Of a stretch of DNA of 64,000 nucleotides, positions 1 through 11,762 are shown one piece after another. A model generated the notes under the pieces. That model worked only from the letters and a program-made list of their open reading frames with translations, made no database searches and was not told the DNA's origin. A program made the position numbers and the translations under genes. Source of the stretch: Entamoeba invadens IP1 (lineage: Eukaryota; Evosea; Mastigamoebida; Endamoebidae); NCBI RefSeq assembly GCF_000330505.1, contig NW_004440440.1:76434-140433 (forward strand). Reading direction: 5' to 3'. The stretch's first letter is position 1. Each line of letters opens with the position of its first letter.

Positions 1-242
1 TGTTTTTTATTATTTATTTAATTATAATCAATTAATTTTATTTGTATTAACAGAATTAATATAATTAATTAATAATAAATTATATTTGTATTGTAAACTA
101 TTATATTTTAATATATATTAATAATAATATTACTATTATAAAAAATTTAAAAAAAAGAAAATCTTATGTTGTCAAAGTGTTGCTTTTAGAAATAAGATGG
201 AACGAAACAAAATTTGAGGAAGGAAAACGAAGATAATTCAGA

Positions 243-780
243 ATGGAAAAGGCACAACAAAAAGCAGAAATTATGAAAACCAAGAAGGCTGAGAAAAAAA
301 GCAGCGAGAAGTCCGACGGGAGCAATCCTTTAGTGAAGTCAAAGAGTGAGCCCCAGATGCGAGCTGTCGTTCAACCAAATCCACTCCAACCTTTGTCAAG
401 AAACAGGCCGTTCAGCATGACTGCTCTGGTTACTCCAAAAGACTTGAGTCAGAACGACAAGAGAGTCATTACTGAATTGTATTACATCGTTTGTTTTTCT
501 TTTCCATTGCTATCGATGTCAAGACGAAAAAGAGGCAAAGTGACAAAAATAAAATGACATAAAGGATGCAAAGAGAAATTATCTTGTTCTGAAAAGTGAG
601 GTGGAGCATCTGAAACGCAAAAAGAAAGTGCTTGACAAAGAAATTGACCCAACGTACTTTGCTGAGAAGGAGCGCATCAACAATGCGCTCTATAACAAGA
701 TACGCGAACGTGACAGTATGAAAGTGGAGTTCAAGTTGAAAAAGAAAGAAAAGAAGAACGGACGTGTGCGGATTTTGTAA
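243..780 (+). CDS. Lysine-rich coiled-coil protein, two exons
   Basis: I do not recognise the family. Exon 1 (243-488) starts at ATG and encodes a Lys/Glu/Ser-rich segment. It is interrupted by a GTTTGT-type intron at 489-564 (76 nt, acceptor AAAG). Exon 2 (565-780) continues in phase 0 and ends in TAA at 778-780. The joined product is 153 residues. Read without splicing, the frame runs into basic junk after 489, whereas exon 2 is clearly coding: it is rich in K, E and R and has heptad-like spacing (LKSEVEHLKRKKKVLDKE), so it is a coiled coil. The basic C-terminus (KKKEKKNGRVRIL) could contact nucleic acid or acidic partners. No signal peptide or membrane span is visible. The acceptor is AAG rather than the usual TAG, so the exact junction is less certain than the existence of the intron. 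Confidence 0.6.
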
Positions 781-825
781 TTCACTTGTTCACAAGTTAA
801 GAACCAAACACCACATTGGCTTTAT

Positions 826-1527
826 TTATTGAGACAGTTTAATCTTGTCTTTCAGTGTGTTCCATGGTTTACTTTCTGGGTTGTGAGTTTTCTTCCACTC
901 TGGGTACTTCTCGCACGCAGCAACCAACTTCTTCATGAGCGAAAGTCCTTGTGACGATATGAGTGAGTTCATTACCCAAGAAGGAACCCACCCTCCAAAT
1001 GCATTGTAAGTGTAATAGTAAAAGATGCCCTCACCCTTATCATTTTTTTTGACCATATAACCGCTCATCTCACATTGTGCTCTGACATAGTCCGAGGTGG
1101 CTGGGCAGTCGGGCAACTCTATTGATTTGTTCATGATGATAAATTCGTCTTTATCGTCGGACATCCACAAGCTTTTGTAGTAGACGTAGTCTCTATTAGC
1201 CACCATTGGGAGTGTTGTGAAGTAGTGAATGATTTGGTTTGAGTCATCAATTTGCCTTAGTTTTTCTCTTTTAAGCAGGAGGGAGTCCCACTGGTCTCTG
1301 AATTCCTCGTCATTCAAAAAGTCAAATATTTGTGTTGTAGGGTAATTCACAAACAAGTCTGTCACGGCCTTCATACAGAAATACCCACTTTTAACCTCAA
1401 CACCTTGATAACACACAGTGTTGTTTTCTCGGGTGTACTCTTTCCAGTTATTGCTTTCCACACAGATTTTCCTGAATGTCTCAAACTCCTCTTTTGTTAT
1501 AGGGGATTCCTTTTGTGAGTCGCTCAT
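826..1527 (-). CDS. START-domain lipid-transfer protein
   Basis: The 233-residue protein is almost entirely one START (StAR-related lipid transfer) domain of the kind found in phosphatidylcholine transfer proteins. It shows the family's typical run: a central FDFLNDEEFRDQWDSL block, then the TTLPMVANRDYVYYK segment (family pattern P-x-x-x-x-R-D-x-V), and a C-terminal amphipathic helix after GGWVPSWVMNSLIS that closes the lipid pocket. There is no signal peptide or transmembrane span, so it should be a soluble protein moving a phospholipid or sterol between membranes. The length matches a stand-alone START protein. The ATG at 1527 is the first in frame. The lipid cannot be told from sequence. 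Confidence 0.85.
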   Translation of the reverse strand: MSDSQKESPITKEEFETFRKICVESNNWKEYTRENNTVCYQGVEVKSGYFCMKAVTDLFVNYPTTQIFDFLNDEEFRDQWDSLLLKREKLRQIDDSNQIIHYFTTLPMVANRDYVYYKSLWMSDDKDEFIIMNKSIELPDCPATSDYVRAQCEMSGYMVKKNDKGEGIFYYYTYNAFGGWVPSWVMNSLISSQGLSLMKKLVAACEKYPEWKKTHNPESKPWNTLKDKIKLSQ

Positions 1528-1773
1528 GTTTTTTAAGTTCTGTTTTCATTCCTCTCTTTTTATTTGATCATAAAAAGACAAAGTGATGCTTCAACTGGGT
1601 AAGAGTAAAGACAAATCGTATTTAAATAGAACATTTAATTATAAATATAGAATTTGTTATTTCAATGGACTATTTCAAAGACACTTTCATTACTCAACCC
1701 AATTGGTTAAAAAAGATCGTGTGGAGGTAACAAGAAAACACAAAGCAAGTACAAATCAATATATAATATGAAC

Positions 1774-3410
1774 TCACCACGATAACAATATAACAAACAC
1801 AAAGATAGTAAGCATCTGAATGTCCAAAGCGCTTGAAGGCACTCTATTTTTAATACACTTTCCTACCCCATTACAACTGTATCCAACATCACAAACTCCA
1901 CAGTCTAAGAAGCACCCAATATACTGTGTATTCTCCCCGCCGTATTTCTTTAAATAATCAGTAGGGTCACACTCATAACCAAAGCACCTATTTTTCTGGA
2001 ATGGGCAGAAGCTGTCGATATAATTTGGAGTTCGAGTAGTCAGTGTCGAGTTGATGATATCTATCACATAACTATTTCCTTTAAATACCAAGTAATATCC
2101 ATTGTTGCCATATCCACAACGTTGGTCAATAAACGACTGTTCTTGTTTGATTATAACACAGTCGACACTTCCACCACACTGTCGACACAATGTTCTATTG
2201 ATAGTACACATATCCTTTGAAAATGGGTAGACCACCATTTTCAATGTTTGCGTGTGACAGTTCTGCTCCGTCGGTGACGAGTCCGTTGCTGTGAGTAGCC
2301 CACTTGAAATTGTCTGACTTCCATTTTTCACGACGAAGTAAGTAGTTGACGAGTTAAAAACCATCTGGACATAAAAGATGACATTCAACTTGAAGATGAT
2401 ATACATGTCGTGGGTGTCTTCAAGTGGCAACTTCCCTACATCATCTCCTTTGTACGAGTACACGTCATACGTCCACGTAAATTTGTCGTCGTAGTAGTCG
2501 CTGTATTTCTGAGCCAATGATTCGTTGATATCACCATACACAATATCTCGTGGTGCCCACAAATTAGGTTGTTTGTTCGTGTCGTTCCATTGGTAATTTG
2601 TGATAGGGTATTGCAATTCTTTTGTTCTTGTAAAGTTGAAGAAGGGGAATAAAATTAAATCTTTGTTCACTAATAATACGGACAACGACTCCACTGGATT
2701 CTCTGTACAATACGTGAACGTCCCATTCAAGTCGATTTGAAGTTGCCCTTTTGAGCTCAGTAAAGTGTGAACCCTGTTAAATGGATCCACTGCACGCAAA
2801 GTGAAACAATTACTGTCGTTTCTCACAACAGCAAGTGACGTTGACATGATGTTTGAAGTGTGTTTAAAGAAGGCACAAACAGGGTTAAACCCATTCTTCA
2901 TTAATCCCCATGACAATTGATTATAGACATCTTCAGTAACTAATATTGTCCTCTCTGCATCATACTGAGTTATTCCATTAATAAATTCAGTGGTGAAGTA
3001 TCCACGTACAATACAGACCGCTTCATTGCTGTTTGTGCCTTTTAATAATAACTGAATGCCACACGTCGGAAATTTTGTTTCGCCAATTTGGTCATAGAAA
3101 ACGTCTTTGTAGACATAACAGTCAATGAATCCTAATCGTTATTTATGTTTTTTACATAGAAAATGATATAAATAGATAGTAAATAAAATGCCATTGGAAA
3201 AAACACACGTTTGTAAGTGTCTGAAAACACATCATTGTAACAGTCATACTCTATCGATGAATATGACGAAAGTAATGATCTATTTCCCCCAATGTTCTCA
3301 ACTTGTTCGATCCGCATTTGTATCTACATGTTATAGTGTTGTTATGCGAAAAAATAACGACAAACTGGTTTTGTGGCTTGAGCCGTTAGAATAAAAAATA
3401 TAACAAGCAT
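1774..3410 (-). CDS. Secreted Cys-rich surface protein, probably GPI-anchored, three exons
   Basis: The gene has three exons. Exon 1 (3366-3410) encodes a signal peptide (MLVIFFILTAQA). Intron 1 (3324-3365, 42 nt) has a GTTTGT donor and a GTAG acceptor. Exon 2 is 3209-3323. Intron 2 (3132-3208) has a variant GTGTGT donor and a TTAG acceptor. Exon 3 is 1774-3131. The frame is kept across both junctions and gives 505 residues. The body is rich in Asn-X-Ser/Thr sites and cysteines. The C-terminal part has an EGF-like cysteine cluster (CGVCDVGYSCNGVGKC) followed by SSA and a hydrophobic tail (IFVFVILLSW) that ends at the stop with no cytoplasmic residues, the usual form of a GPI-attachment signal. 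A single-pass anchor is the alternative. The ligand is unknown. Confidence 0.7.
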
Positions 3411-3621
3411 ATCGTTTATAAGTTTAATGTCATTTTTAATTTCAAAAACTGGTTGGTTTCAATCATTTTTTATGTTCAAGTTTTATGTTCCAAATTACTT
3501 ATTTATATCTTGTAAATATTGTAATTAAAAAATTAAAGTCTGATTGTGCTTTATTGAAACATTTCATAAAAAGTTGATAAAGAATTAATTCTATCTATAT
3601 AAATAAGTTCAAATCTACAAA

Positions 3622-3846
3622 TTATTTAGCTGAATAATTTGTAATAATAAATATAATAAATAATATGAAAAATAATATAATAAACAAGACATCTGTTTCA
3701 CATGTCTTGTTTATTATATCTGATGATTTATTTGCTATCAATTGATTTTTTACAAAGAGAGTCGCTTTTAATTCAAAATCGTTGTATTTTTCGTAATCAA
3801 AGCCATTTTTGTTTAATAAATGCTCAATAAAGTATGTAAAATACAT
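3622..3846 (-). CDS. Doubtful small tail-anchored ORF
   Basis: A 74-residue ATG-initiated frame. The first 45 residues have normal, charged composition (NGFDYEKYNDFELKATLF). The last part is a hydrophobic span (VLFIILFFILFIIFIITNY) with a short basic end, as in a tail-anchored protein. Against it: it lies in AT-rich spacer DNA, where Phe/Ile/Asn runs arise by chance, and an 18-bp hairpin falls inside it. It could be a fragment of a lost membrane-protein gene. No family is recognised. Confidence 0.2.
   Translation of the reverse strand: MYFTYFIEHLLNKNGFDYEKYNDFELKATLFVKNQLIANKSSDIINKTCETDVLFIILFFILFIIFIITNYSAK
3675..3719. repeat. 18-bp perfect inverted repeat, 9-nt loop
   Basis: The arms at 3675-3692 and 3702-3719 are perfect reverse complements around a 9-nt spacer (CTGTTTCAC). 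The inner stem includes non-AT bases (AACAAGACAT), so this is not just AT noise. It could be a transcript hairpin, a terminator-like structure or a remnant of a small inverted-repeat element. Confidence 0.75.
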
Positions 3847-4603
3847 TTATTATTAAAGACTCAAAAAGTTAATAATCATTGATTATTTTATTATTTATTT
3901 ATGATTTAATTGTAGTTAATTATAATACTAATATTATTATAATTTCAATTTTTTTATTTTGGTAACAAACCAACTTATGTTTTTGATTATTTGTAAAAAG
4001 CTTTTTTTAGTACTAAAATATTTTAACGGTGATTTCGATATATTCGGTAAATACTATTTTTAACTAATTTACATAAATTAGTTTTTAAAAAATATTAATG
4101 TTATTATTTTGCCAACATTTTTATTAAAAAACGGGATAATCAGCGTTATGATTTAGGATATTTATTCCCGGCTACTGCTTATAACTCGCAGCATCGTAGA
4201 AATAATTTTTAATACTATTTTATTTGGCAAACAATTAATTAAATTTCGCCCAATCTGTTGGGATGCTTTGTGAATAATTTATTTTTGAATAAAACAAGCA
4301 AAAACAAAAAATTGTTTGAAGGAACTAATACCTAATATCCCCGAATGTTACGATTTTAATGGTTATTTATATTGAAATATCATTGTTTATGTAGTTTTGG
4401 GCTTTTTATTGTTTCATTTTTTTTATTAACAAAAGTGTTAGCTTGTCGATATTTGCTTTAATTATGTAAAAACATTAAACCCTTTTTACACTCAACGGCG
4501 GTTATTAAAACAGTATTTTTAGAAACCACAGAAAAACATTGGTTAATTTGACCTTCTTTTTTATTCAATATCTCTTATAACTATACTTATATCATTAATA
4601 ATA

Positions 4604-4690
4604 ACTATATAGTAGTGTTTATATATAATTGGTATTTGTTTCTAAACAACATCAAACCACAATTATATTATAAATACACTACTATATATA
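4604..4690. repeat. Imperfect inverted repeat of about 30-bp arms
   Basis: The arms at about 4604-4633 and 4658-4690 share TATATAGTAGTGT and its complement, followed by a gapped AT-rich match ending in TAATTG/CAATTA. About 25 nt lie between them. The size and arrangement resemble a miniature inverted-repeat element, but I see no clear target-site duplication. Confidence 0.4.
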
Positions 4691-5605
4691 TGCCTAGAAA
4701 AAAGCATTAAAGGTTAACTTCTCGATGGCATATTTGATTTTTTTTGGCAAAAAGATAAGATACAAACGAATAACAAACCGCAGAACTATGGCTTTTTACC
4801 AGAATTTGTTTATTGTCTCAAACCAAAAGAAAGTAACTTCGCAAATGTGATCACAAAACTCGTATATATGCGGGATTTTTGCTATTACTATTGTTTTCTA
4901 AAAATAGTCGTTTTATTTCATATGGCAACCCTTATTATTTAGACACCACATTTTTTTGTAAAACTATTTATAAACTTTTGTTATTACTTCATATTAATTA
5001 ACACTTATATCTTCCTAAAAAAGTCACTTATTGGCAAAACCAAACAAAAAAAATAAAAACGTTTATTTCAGATCTATTTGCCAATCAAATACGGCAAAAT
5101 TGCTTTTCAAAAATGAACTCATTTATAATAATTATATAGTATTTTTATAATAAACAATATTATACCACACGAACATACCAATAAAAAAAAAAGAAAAGCC
5201 ACGCTTATTTGAAAACGAGTGAGTGTTTATTTATAGAACTTTTTTCATGGGAAAATAATAATAAAATGAACGGAAGTCGTGATTTGTTAAACTTCTAGTT
5301 CCTAAAAGACGTTGATAATTTACAATACAATTCTAGTAACAAACTAATATCATACTAATACAATTTTTCTTGTGAAAAATGCTATATTTCTGATGTTGCA
5401 GGTATTTATGAATGCCGCAAAATTTTTTCAACGAATTGTATATTTTAAATGAACACCAATAGATGGTGCAAATAGTAAAGAATTAATACTGCAAATAAAT
5501 AATGGCAAAAATTCCTTTGAAGTCTTTTAACTGAAATACTCGAGTATTACTCCATGAAAAAATGAAAATCAAAGAAAAAAAATCGAACTTCCAAGTGTAC
5601 TGGTT

Positions 5606-8600
5606 ATGAGTGTCATCACGACAACCAAACTATGTAAGTCGCCGCAAACGAAGATTTCGTTCATCGGCAGACTCGACGACTTCAAGTTCTCGGACTCCCC
5701 TGAAAGCCCAGTCCTCACCTCCTTCTCGCAAACTACGCAATCATCGCAATCGTCTATTTCTATATTTAACTCACTGAATTCACAACAGCAACAACAATGC
5801 CAATCAAACATTGCAAATTCGCTACAAAAAATCCCCACATTATTGGAGTATTCCCTTTCATACAACGAAACTATTGTCTCTTTATTCGATCGACCAATCA
5901 AACCCATCCATTTATTTGATAACAACGAGTTGGTTGCCTGGTTGGAAACGTTTGCAAATGAGAGTTTTAGTCGTCGTGTAGCGAACAAAGGGATTACCGG
6001 TAAAGTGTTTTTGGAGTGGTATAAAAAGAGTGTAACAAAGTATTGTGGAGACATTGAAGATGTCGAGCGAATCATTAAAACGGTTAAACAATATATAACT
6101 GCATCGACATTCCCTAGTTTGTTTCTTTCTATTATTTATTGTGTTACTTCTAATAGAGTAGTAATCTTATATTAAAAGTATTTATTAACGTGAATAAATA
6201 ATAACATGAAGTGACTGTGCTCCAAAAGAATAGTTTCACGGACGAGGAATTACGAGACATGTACGATTTAGAAGCAAACTTTACTCGAAGAGAGCCAGTG
6301 AATTTATCAAGTGTAGACAAGGCACATGCCATTAGAATCACATTCTTATCCATCGAAATATTCTTCGCGCGACGGGACCCTATCCTTGTCGCAGAAGACG
6401 TTGAAAACTTGAGAGAAGGTCTTTTCGAGACTCCTTTTGATGTATTAACACTGAGCACAGAGAACCTGAATATATTAAAAAGAGTCTTTCTATTTATAGA
6501 GAGAATGACTGCATCAGAGAATTCGTTATTTAATTACTATAAAGCGGAGTTAGAGGACTTTATGATATCGTGTATGGCTCCTGGTCTCTCTGTAGAACCC
6601 ATTAAAGTGATTAAAAAGCATGTGAAAGAGGAAACAAATCCATATTTCTGTTACGAGTCAAGTGAATTATATCCGGGAGAGTTGGTCGAGTTAATAATCA
6701 GTGATGTCCTTGTACCTCTCTACCTGATTCCATACCATCAAAAGATATCGACAATAGTGAATGTCGAATGGGAGAATGGTGTGCTATATGTTACGAACTA
6801 TAGAATAGTATGGCGGAGTTATTCACAAGATACTCCAGAAGTACGTGCGAGCTTTGAAATGTTATATCAAGTCCCTATCCGTCTTATATTAGAGCACCGG
6901 AGTGACTGTATCATTGAGAATGAAGAAGAGAGTGTTTATCTTCTTCGGGTACTTTCACGGTCAGCACATTCACATACATTTGGGATGACTTGCCAAGAGA
7001 ACATTAAAATGATAGAAGATGTGATACAGAAGAGCCTTACTCAAGTCATATTATTCGACAAGTACGACGTCTTTGTCAATAAAATCGTCTTAATTGATGT
7101 AGCCGAGAAGCTTTACAAACGACTCAAAAACAAAACAAACTTACAAGTCAACAACGAACCAAATACAAAAGGAATGGGGGAGTGTGCAGTGACTTTACAA
7201 GAGTATCCATTAAACTACAATCATATTAAAGGTAAAATTGGAGTAGTTTTAGTGGGGGAGAGTGAAAATAATGGGCGGGTCTATCGACTACAAATAGCAA
7301 GTGACATGAAAGCCTTTGACAAAACGTACTTTGAAGATAACAACATCAATGTCGTTGAGTTTGAGAGTATGTCAGATGATGAGATGTGCAATACAGTCGA
7401 CACTTTTTTCGAAGTGGCAGCGACATACACAAGTGATAAGAAAACNNNNNNNNNNNNNNNNNNNNNNNNNNNNNNNNNNNNNNNNNNNNNNNNNNNNNNN
7501 NNNNNNNNNNNNNNNNNNNNNNNNNNNNNNNNNNNNNNNNNNNNNTTAACCAAGAATTAAAGAAGGTCATGATGTGTTTGTATGACATTATTAAGAGATA
7601 CTCCCTTGGGAATAGCTTCATCTTTGTCCCGAAGAACGACGATAACACTTTTATCTGTTGTGTCTCATGTTTACTCCTAGTCCTCACTGATAAGTATTAT
7701 AGAACATATGAAGGATTTATAGAAATGATTCATATGCACTTGTTAGCTTCATTTGCATATCGATTAATGCTATTACAAAAGTATCCATACCCTTTATTTC
7801 TCTTCTTACATGGGATGAGCTGTTTATTACAATCATACCCTTCTATGTTCGAGTTCAAGAAGGAGTTACTGAGCTTCATTTTATATCACTCGATCTCTAT
7901 GAAGTTCTCAACTATGTCGGTATGTCAAAACCCATCGCAATCACTTTATTGCTACTTATTTGAAAACAAACCACTCTTTGTTAATGATGACTTCAATAAC
8001 TTCGACTTCAACTTCATCGACTTCTACAAGATGTCACTCATCCTTTTCCAACAAAGCTTTTACTTGAACTTCTCGTACTTCACAAAAGACAAAGCAGCAC
8101 TTTTTAAGAAGTCTTCTTATATGAGGGAGACGGTCGACTTCAAGAATATGGGGTTGGCCACTCTTCCACGATTTTTCTATATTAATACTATGAAGGGAAT
8201 CACTCGAAAACTCATATTGAATAACAACAACTTGCGCTTTATTCACGACAAGATTGCTTTAATACCACATTTGGAGTCACTGAGCTTCTCGTGCAACGAT
8301 CTCCTCTTCATCCCACAATGGCATTTGACACATATGACTTCATTGACATTCTTGGATATCTCAGAAGCATCAACTAATGCAAGTCACTATGAAATGATTC
8401 GGTTTGATTTGCTTACAAGCTTGAAGTTCTTGAACATCTCGAACAGACAAGTCACACAAGACGCTTGCTTTCCTTCTTCTCTTCGCTTTCTTATTGCAAG
8501 AAACAGTTTTAAGGTGTTACCCAAAATCATTCATCGACTGCCGAATTTAGTCTCACTCGACTTGTCCGAGAACATCGGGCTCAACTCTTCGTCAGTCTTT

Positions 8601-11558
8601 TACTGCACCAAACTCAGTGCACTGACACTCTCACATTGCAACAAAAGTAACGTCCCTAACTCGATTAGTGCGATGACTAATTTGACGACGTTGGACCTCT
8701 CTTGCAACCAATTACAGAAACTCCCGTTCTCCCTCTTTTCACTGGAAAAGTTGGTCAATTTGGTCATCTCAAGAAATGACATCAAATACATCTCATCAGC
8801 CTTCTTCCAATTGACCAATTTAAGAATGTTTGATTTGGGGTATAATAACTCCCTTCCTAACTTCTCACAAGACTTGGATCAATTCAAAAAGAACCAACAG
8901 AAGGCAGTCAACATCCACGAGATACCTCTTCACGTCCTTTCAGACGCGGTGGGATGGTCAAAACTGAGACAGTATGTCAGTGAGTTCAAAAATTCAAAGT
9001 CTGACTCGGTTAGAATATACGAGAATTTCCCTTTAGATTATAACCAGAAGCAATCGAACTTCCATCTCATCTTTCACAACTTTGAAGACAAAATCGGATT
9101 CGTTACACCAACAAATGACTGTTACTTATTGGTCTTATTTAAAGACTCATGGAGCACCGTTTTGACACATTGGAAATACCATTTACTTCACTCGTCGTTT
9201 AATAACAAGTACAACACAAAAGAAGTTAAATTACAGTTCATCATGTTTTTCGACGAGAAGCCAAGTGACTGCGAACGCATCATCAACGTCGTTAAAGCAA
9301 ATATGGACCCGTTACTCTGCGAGGGCACAGTCGTATTTCTTCGAGAAAAGAAGAAGAATGCGATAGAAAATCGCATCAAGAAAGTCTTTGGGAAGTACAC
9401 CCCGACACTCTATGATGACAACTTAATGAAAATAGCAAAAGAGGTCAAAATGGCCAGTTTTAATCCTCCTGTTATGAAACAAGGACTCTTCTTCAAGACA
9501 CTGCATACCTTTGATATTCCCAATTTCACTGTTTTGTTGAATGCATTACACCGGCTGGGCGTTGTGTTGTCTGTCAATCAGTCTCTAGAAGGTATTAAAA
9601 TCAACGAAAAGGTGCAGAAAGTAACAATGAAGACGAGTGCTGATCTCTCAAACAGTAACTTTGTCATAGCAGACATCGACTTCTTAAGAGTGGTGGACGC
9701 TTTGTTAGTCAAGAACGCAAGAAGTGGATTTGGGTTCTTGGAGGACATCAATTCGAGTCTTAATGAATACCATATGAGTCTTGAAATGTTGAATGGGATA
9801 GTATTATATTTAGAAATGTACTACGACACGTTTGTGGTCAGAGAGGAGTTCCTTTCAGCATTCAACCTCCACGAGAAGTACTTCCAATTTGTCCAAAACA
9901 AAACAAACCTCAGCGAGTTTCTAACGAAGAAAGAAGATTCCAAAGAAAGTCAAATTCCTCCAGTCAAAGAAGTCCAACAAAACATCACAAACGCACCTGA
10001 AAACCCATTTGCGATGTGGGACGGAAGTTCAAGTAGTTCCGGAAGCTGCAAAACCCCAACAAAAAACTTGGCGGACTCCAATGGAAAGTCGCTGTACTTC
10101 CAACCCCGAAACATTCGATCGTTGACACAAGATGAGATCGAAACGTATTGGCCAAGTCTGCATAACACTAAGGAAATCGACTTTGGCAGGAAGATGACTG
10201 GTATCTTCTTCCCGCCATTACTGTTTTCTACATATGTGGTGTACGCAAATTTAGAAGGCATGAACGTGATCAAAACAACGAAGAGTCAGTGCTTTATGTC
10301 GAAGGTGGTGGAAGATCAACACTACTACTTCTTTGTCTATTATTCCGAACGACAATTTGTCATCAGAACACGATTTAGAGCAATAACAGTGAAGTCAGTG
10401 TTTCTTGGTGGGAAGCTGATGGGAGAGATGGTGAAGATCTTTGAGAACGTCCAACGCGTGATGTTCCCTCGAGTCCATTATGAAGAGCGGATTTTGTGTC
10501 CCAAGTGCTTAACCCTAGGGGGAGAAGACTTGGGAAGTTGTGTACCGAAGAAGGAAATAGACTTTGCACTTGCAAACAATTACCCAAAGGTAGCATTTGA
10601 ACAAGGACACGAGTGTTATGTGTCGACTTGTGCGTTGGACTTAGTCATCGCAGACTTGAGGAATTCGAAGAACCCTATTCAATTCTTCGACCTTCAAAAA
10701 ATGGTGGACACACAACTGGAAGGAGACTTACTTGGGATAGGAAGCTCTGCAAAGGTGTTTCTGACGACAGTCAATGGGAACAAAGCAGCTGTTAAATTGT
10801 TTTCAATGGACCCTTCGATGTTTTCGGCGACAAAAGGAGAGGGGTGTGCTATGTTTGCCGTCTCAAAAAGTTTGACTGAGTTAAAGCGGGAGCTCTTTGT
10901 GATGAAACGCATTGATTCCCCGTACATAGTTAAACTCTATGGGATATCTCTTGAGCCTGTCGCACTTATAATGGATTACTGTGACAAGGGGACATTGTAT
11001 GACTACATTCAGAATCAAAAGAATGAAATGACATGGAAAGACATAGTCCATTTTTCGTATCAAATAGCAAGTGGGATGGCAGAGATACATTCGTTGAAAT
11101 TGATTCATCGCGATTTAAAAAGTCCCAACATTTTATTAAAGACTGAAAATGGTGAAGTGAAGTGCTTGGTGTCTGATTTTGGTACCTCGGGACCACAACT
11201 CAGAGAAGAGAATGTCTTTGTCGACAACCCTAAATGGGTTGCTCCTGAAGTCTTACGAGGAAGTCCTTTTATCCATAAAAGTGATGTGTACAGCTTTGGG
11301 ATCATCATGTGGGAATTAGTCGAGCGAAAAGAGCCATTTGGTGACGCGCGATTTCCGTCTCAATTGAAACAGGCTATTATCAAAGGTGTCAGACCGTGTT
11401 GGTCTGAGGACAGATACCCATACAATGAATTCATTTTACTCACCGAAGCCAGTTGGTCTGAAGACCCCAACTTACGACCGAGTTTTGAAGAGATAGTGTC
11501 AACCCTTCAGAAGTTAAAAACTACGATTGATCAAGACTTTATGCCTATTGAATATTAA
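5606..11558 (+). CDS. Giant Roco/Pats1-like protein: SAM, GRAM, dead myotubularin, LRR, Roc-COR-like, TKL kinase
   Basis: Exon 1 (5606-6116) encodes a Gln-containing linker and a SAM-like helical domain (LVAWLETFANESF). A GTTTGT intron at 6117-6211 joins A|TG in frame to exon 2. Then come a GRAM/PH-like domain (about 6660-6960) and a myotubularin domain. Its C-terminal half is clear after the gap (YYRTYEGF, PSMFEFKKELL), but the CX5R loop is replaced by VPKNDDNTF, so it should be a pseudophosphatase. Leucine-rich repeats cover about 8120-8870. A region like Roc-COR follows (about 8930-9900), without a Walker A motif and with a COR-like core. The kinase at about 10715-11530 is intact: GIGSSAKV, VAIK-type lysine (AAVK), HRDLKSPN, DFG and APE. 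The order matches Dictyostelium Pats1-type Roco proteins, which act in cytokinesis. The total is about 1950 residues. A 100-N gap interrupts it at 7446-7545; the frame differs on its two sides, so the true gap length is unknown. Confidence 0.75.
7446..7545. other. Assembly gap (100 N)
   Basis: Exactly 100 N bases, the usual placeholder for a gap of unknown size. It sits inside the large kinase gene. The reading frame before it (starting at 6212) and the one after it (TTAACCAAGAATTAAAG read as NQELKK) are not in register across 100 nt, so the missing piece is not 100 nt long or contains an intron. The lost part is the N-terminal half of the myotubularin domain. Confidence 0.97.
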
Positions 11559-11762
11559 ATGTAATTGTATTGTTTTTTATTTTGATTCTTGGTGGAGAAT
11601 GGAGTCTTAGACCATTTGAAGTCTTCTGACTCAATTAGTATCTTTTTAATTATAATTATACTATAATTATACTATTAAAATTCGTATTGTTTCTATTTGC
11701 TTGAAACTATAAAAAAATAGTTTCTTTATTGATAGAAATAGATTAACACGAAATACATTAAT

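Larger units (their letters stand above)
3411..5605. other. 2.2-kb AT-rich intergenic region
   Basis: This is a long spacer between divergently transcribed genes. It holds a doubtful small ORF (3622-3846, minus), an 18-bp perfect hairpin (3675-3719), an imperfect inverted repeat (4604-4690) and a short open stretch with coding-like composition (4099-4212). The rest is AT-rich with homopolymer runs and no gene I can support. It must contain the promoters of the Cys-rich surface protein (minus) and the large kinase gene (plus). Confidence 0.6.

Noticed and set aside
1583..1771. 62-codon plus-strand frame between two minus-strand genes
   Set aside because: No recognisable domain, lies over the promoter of the START gene, and composition is like the flanks.
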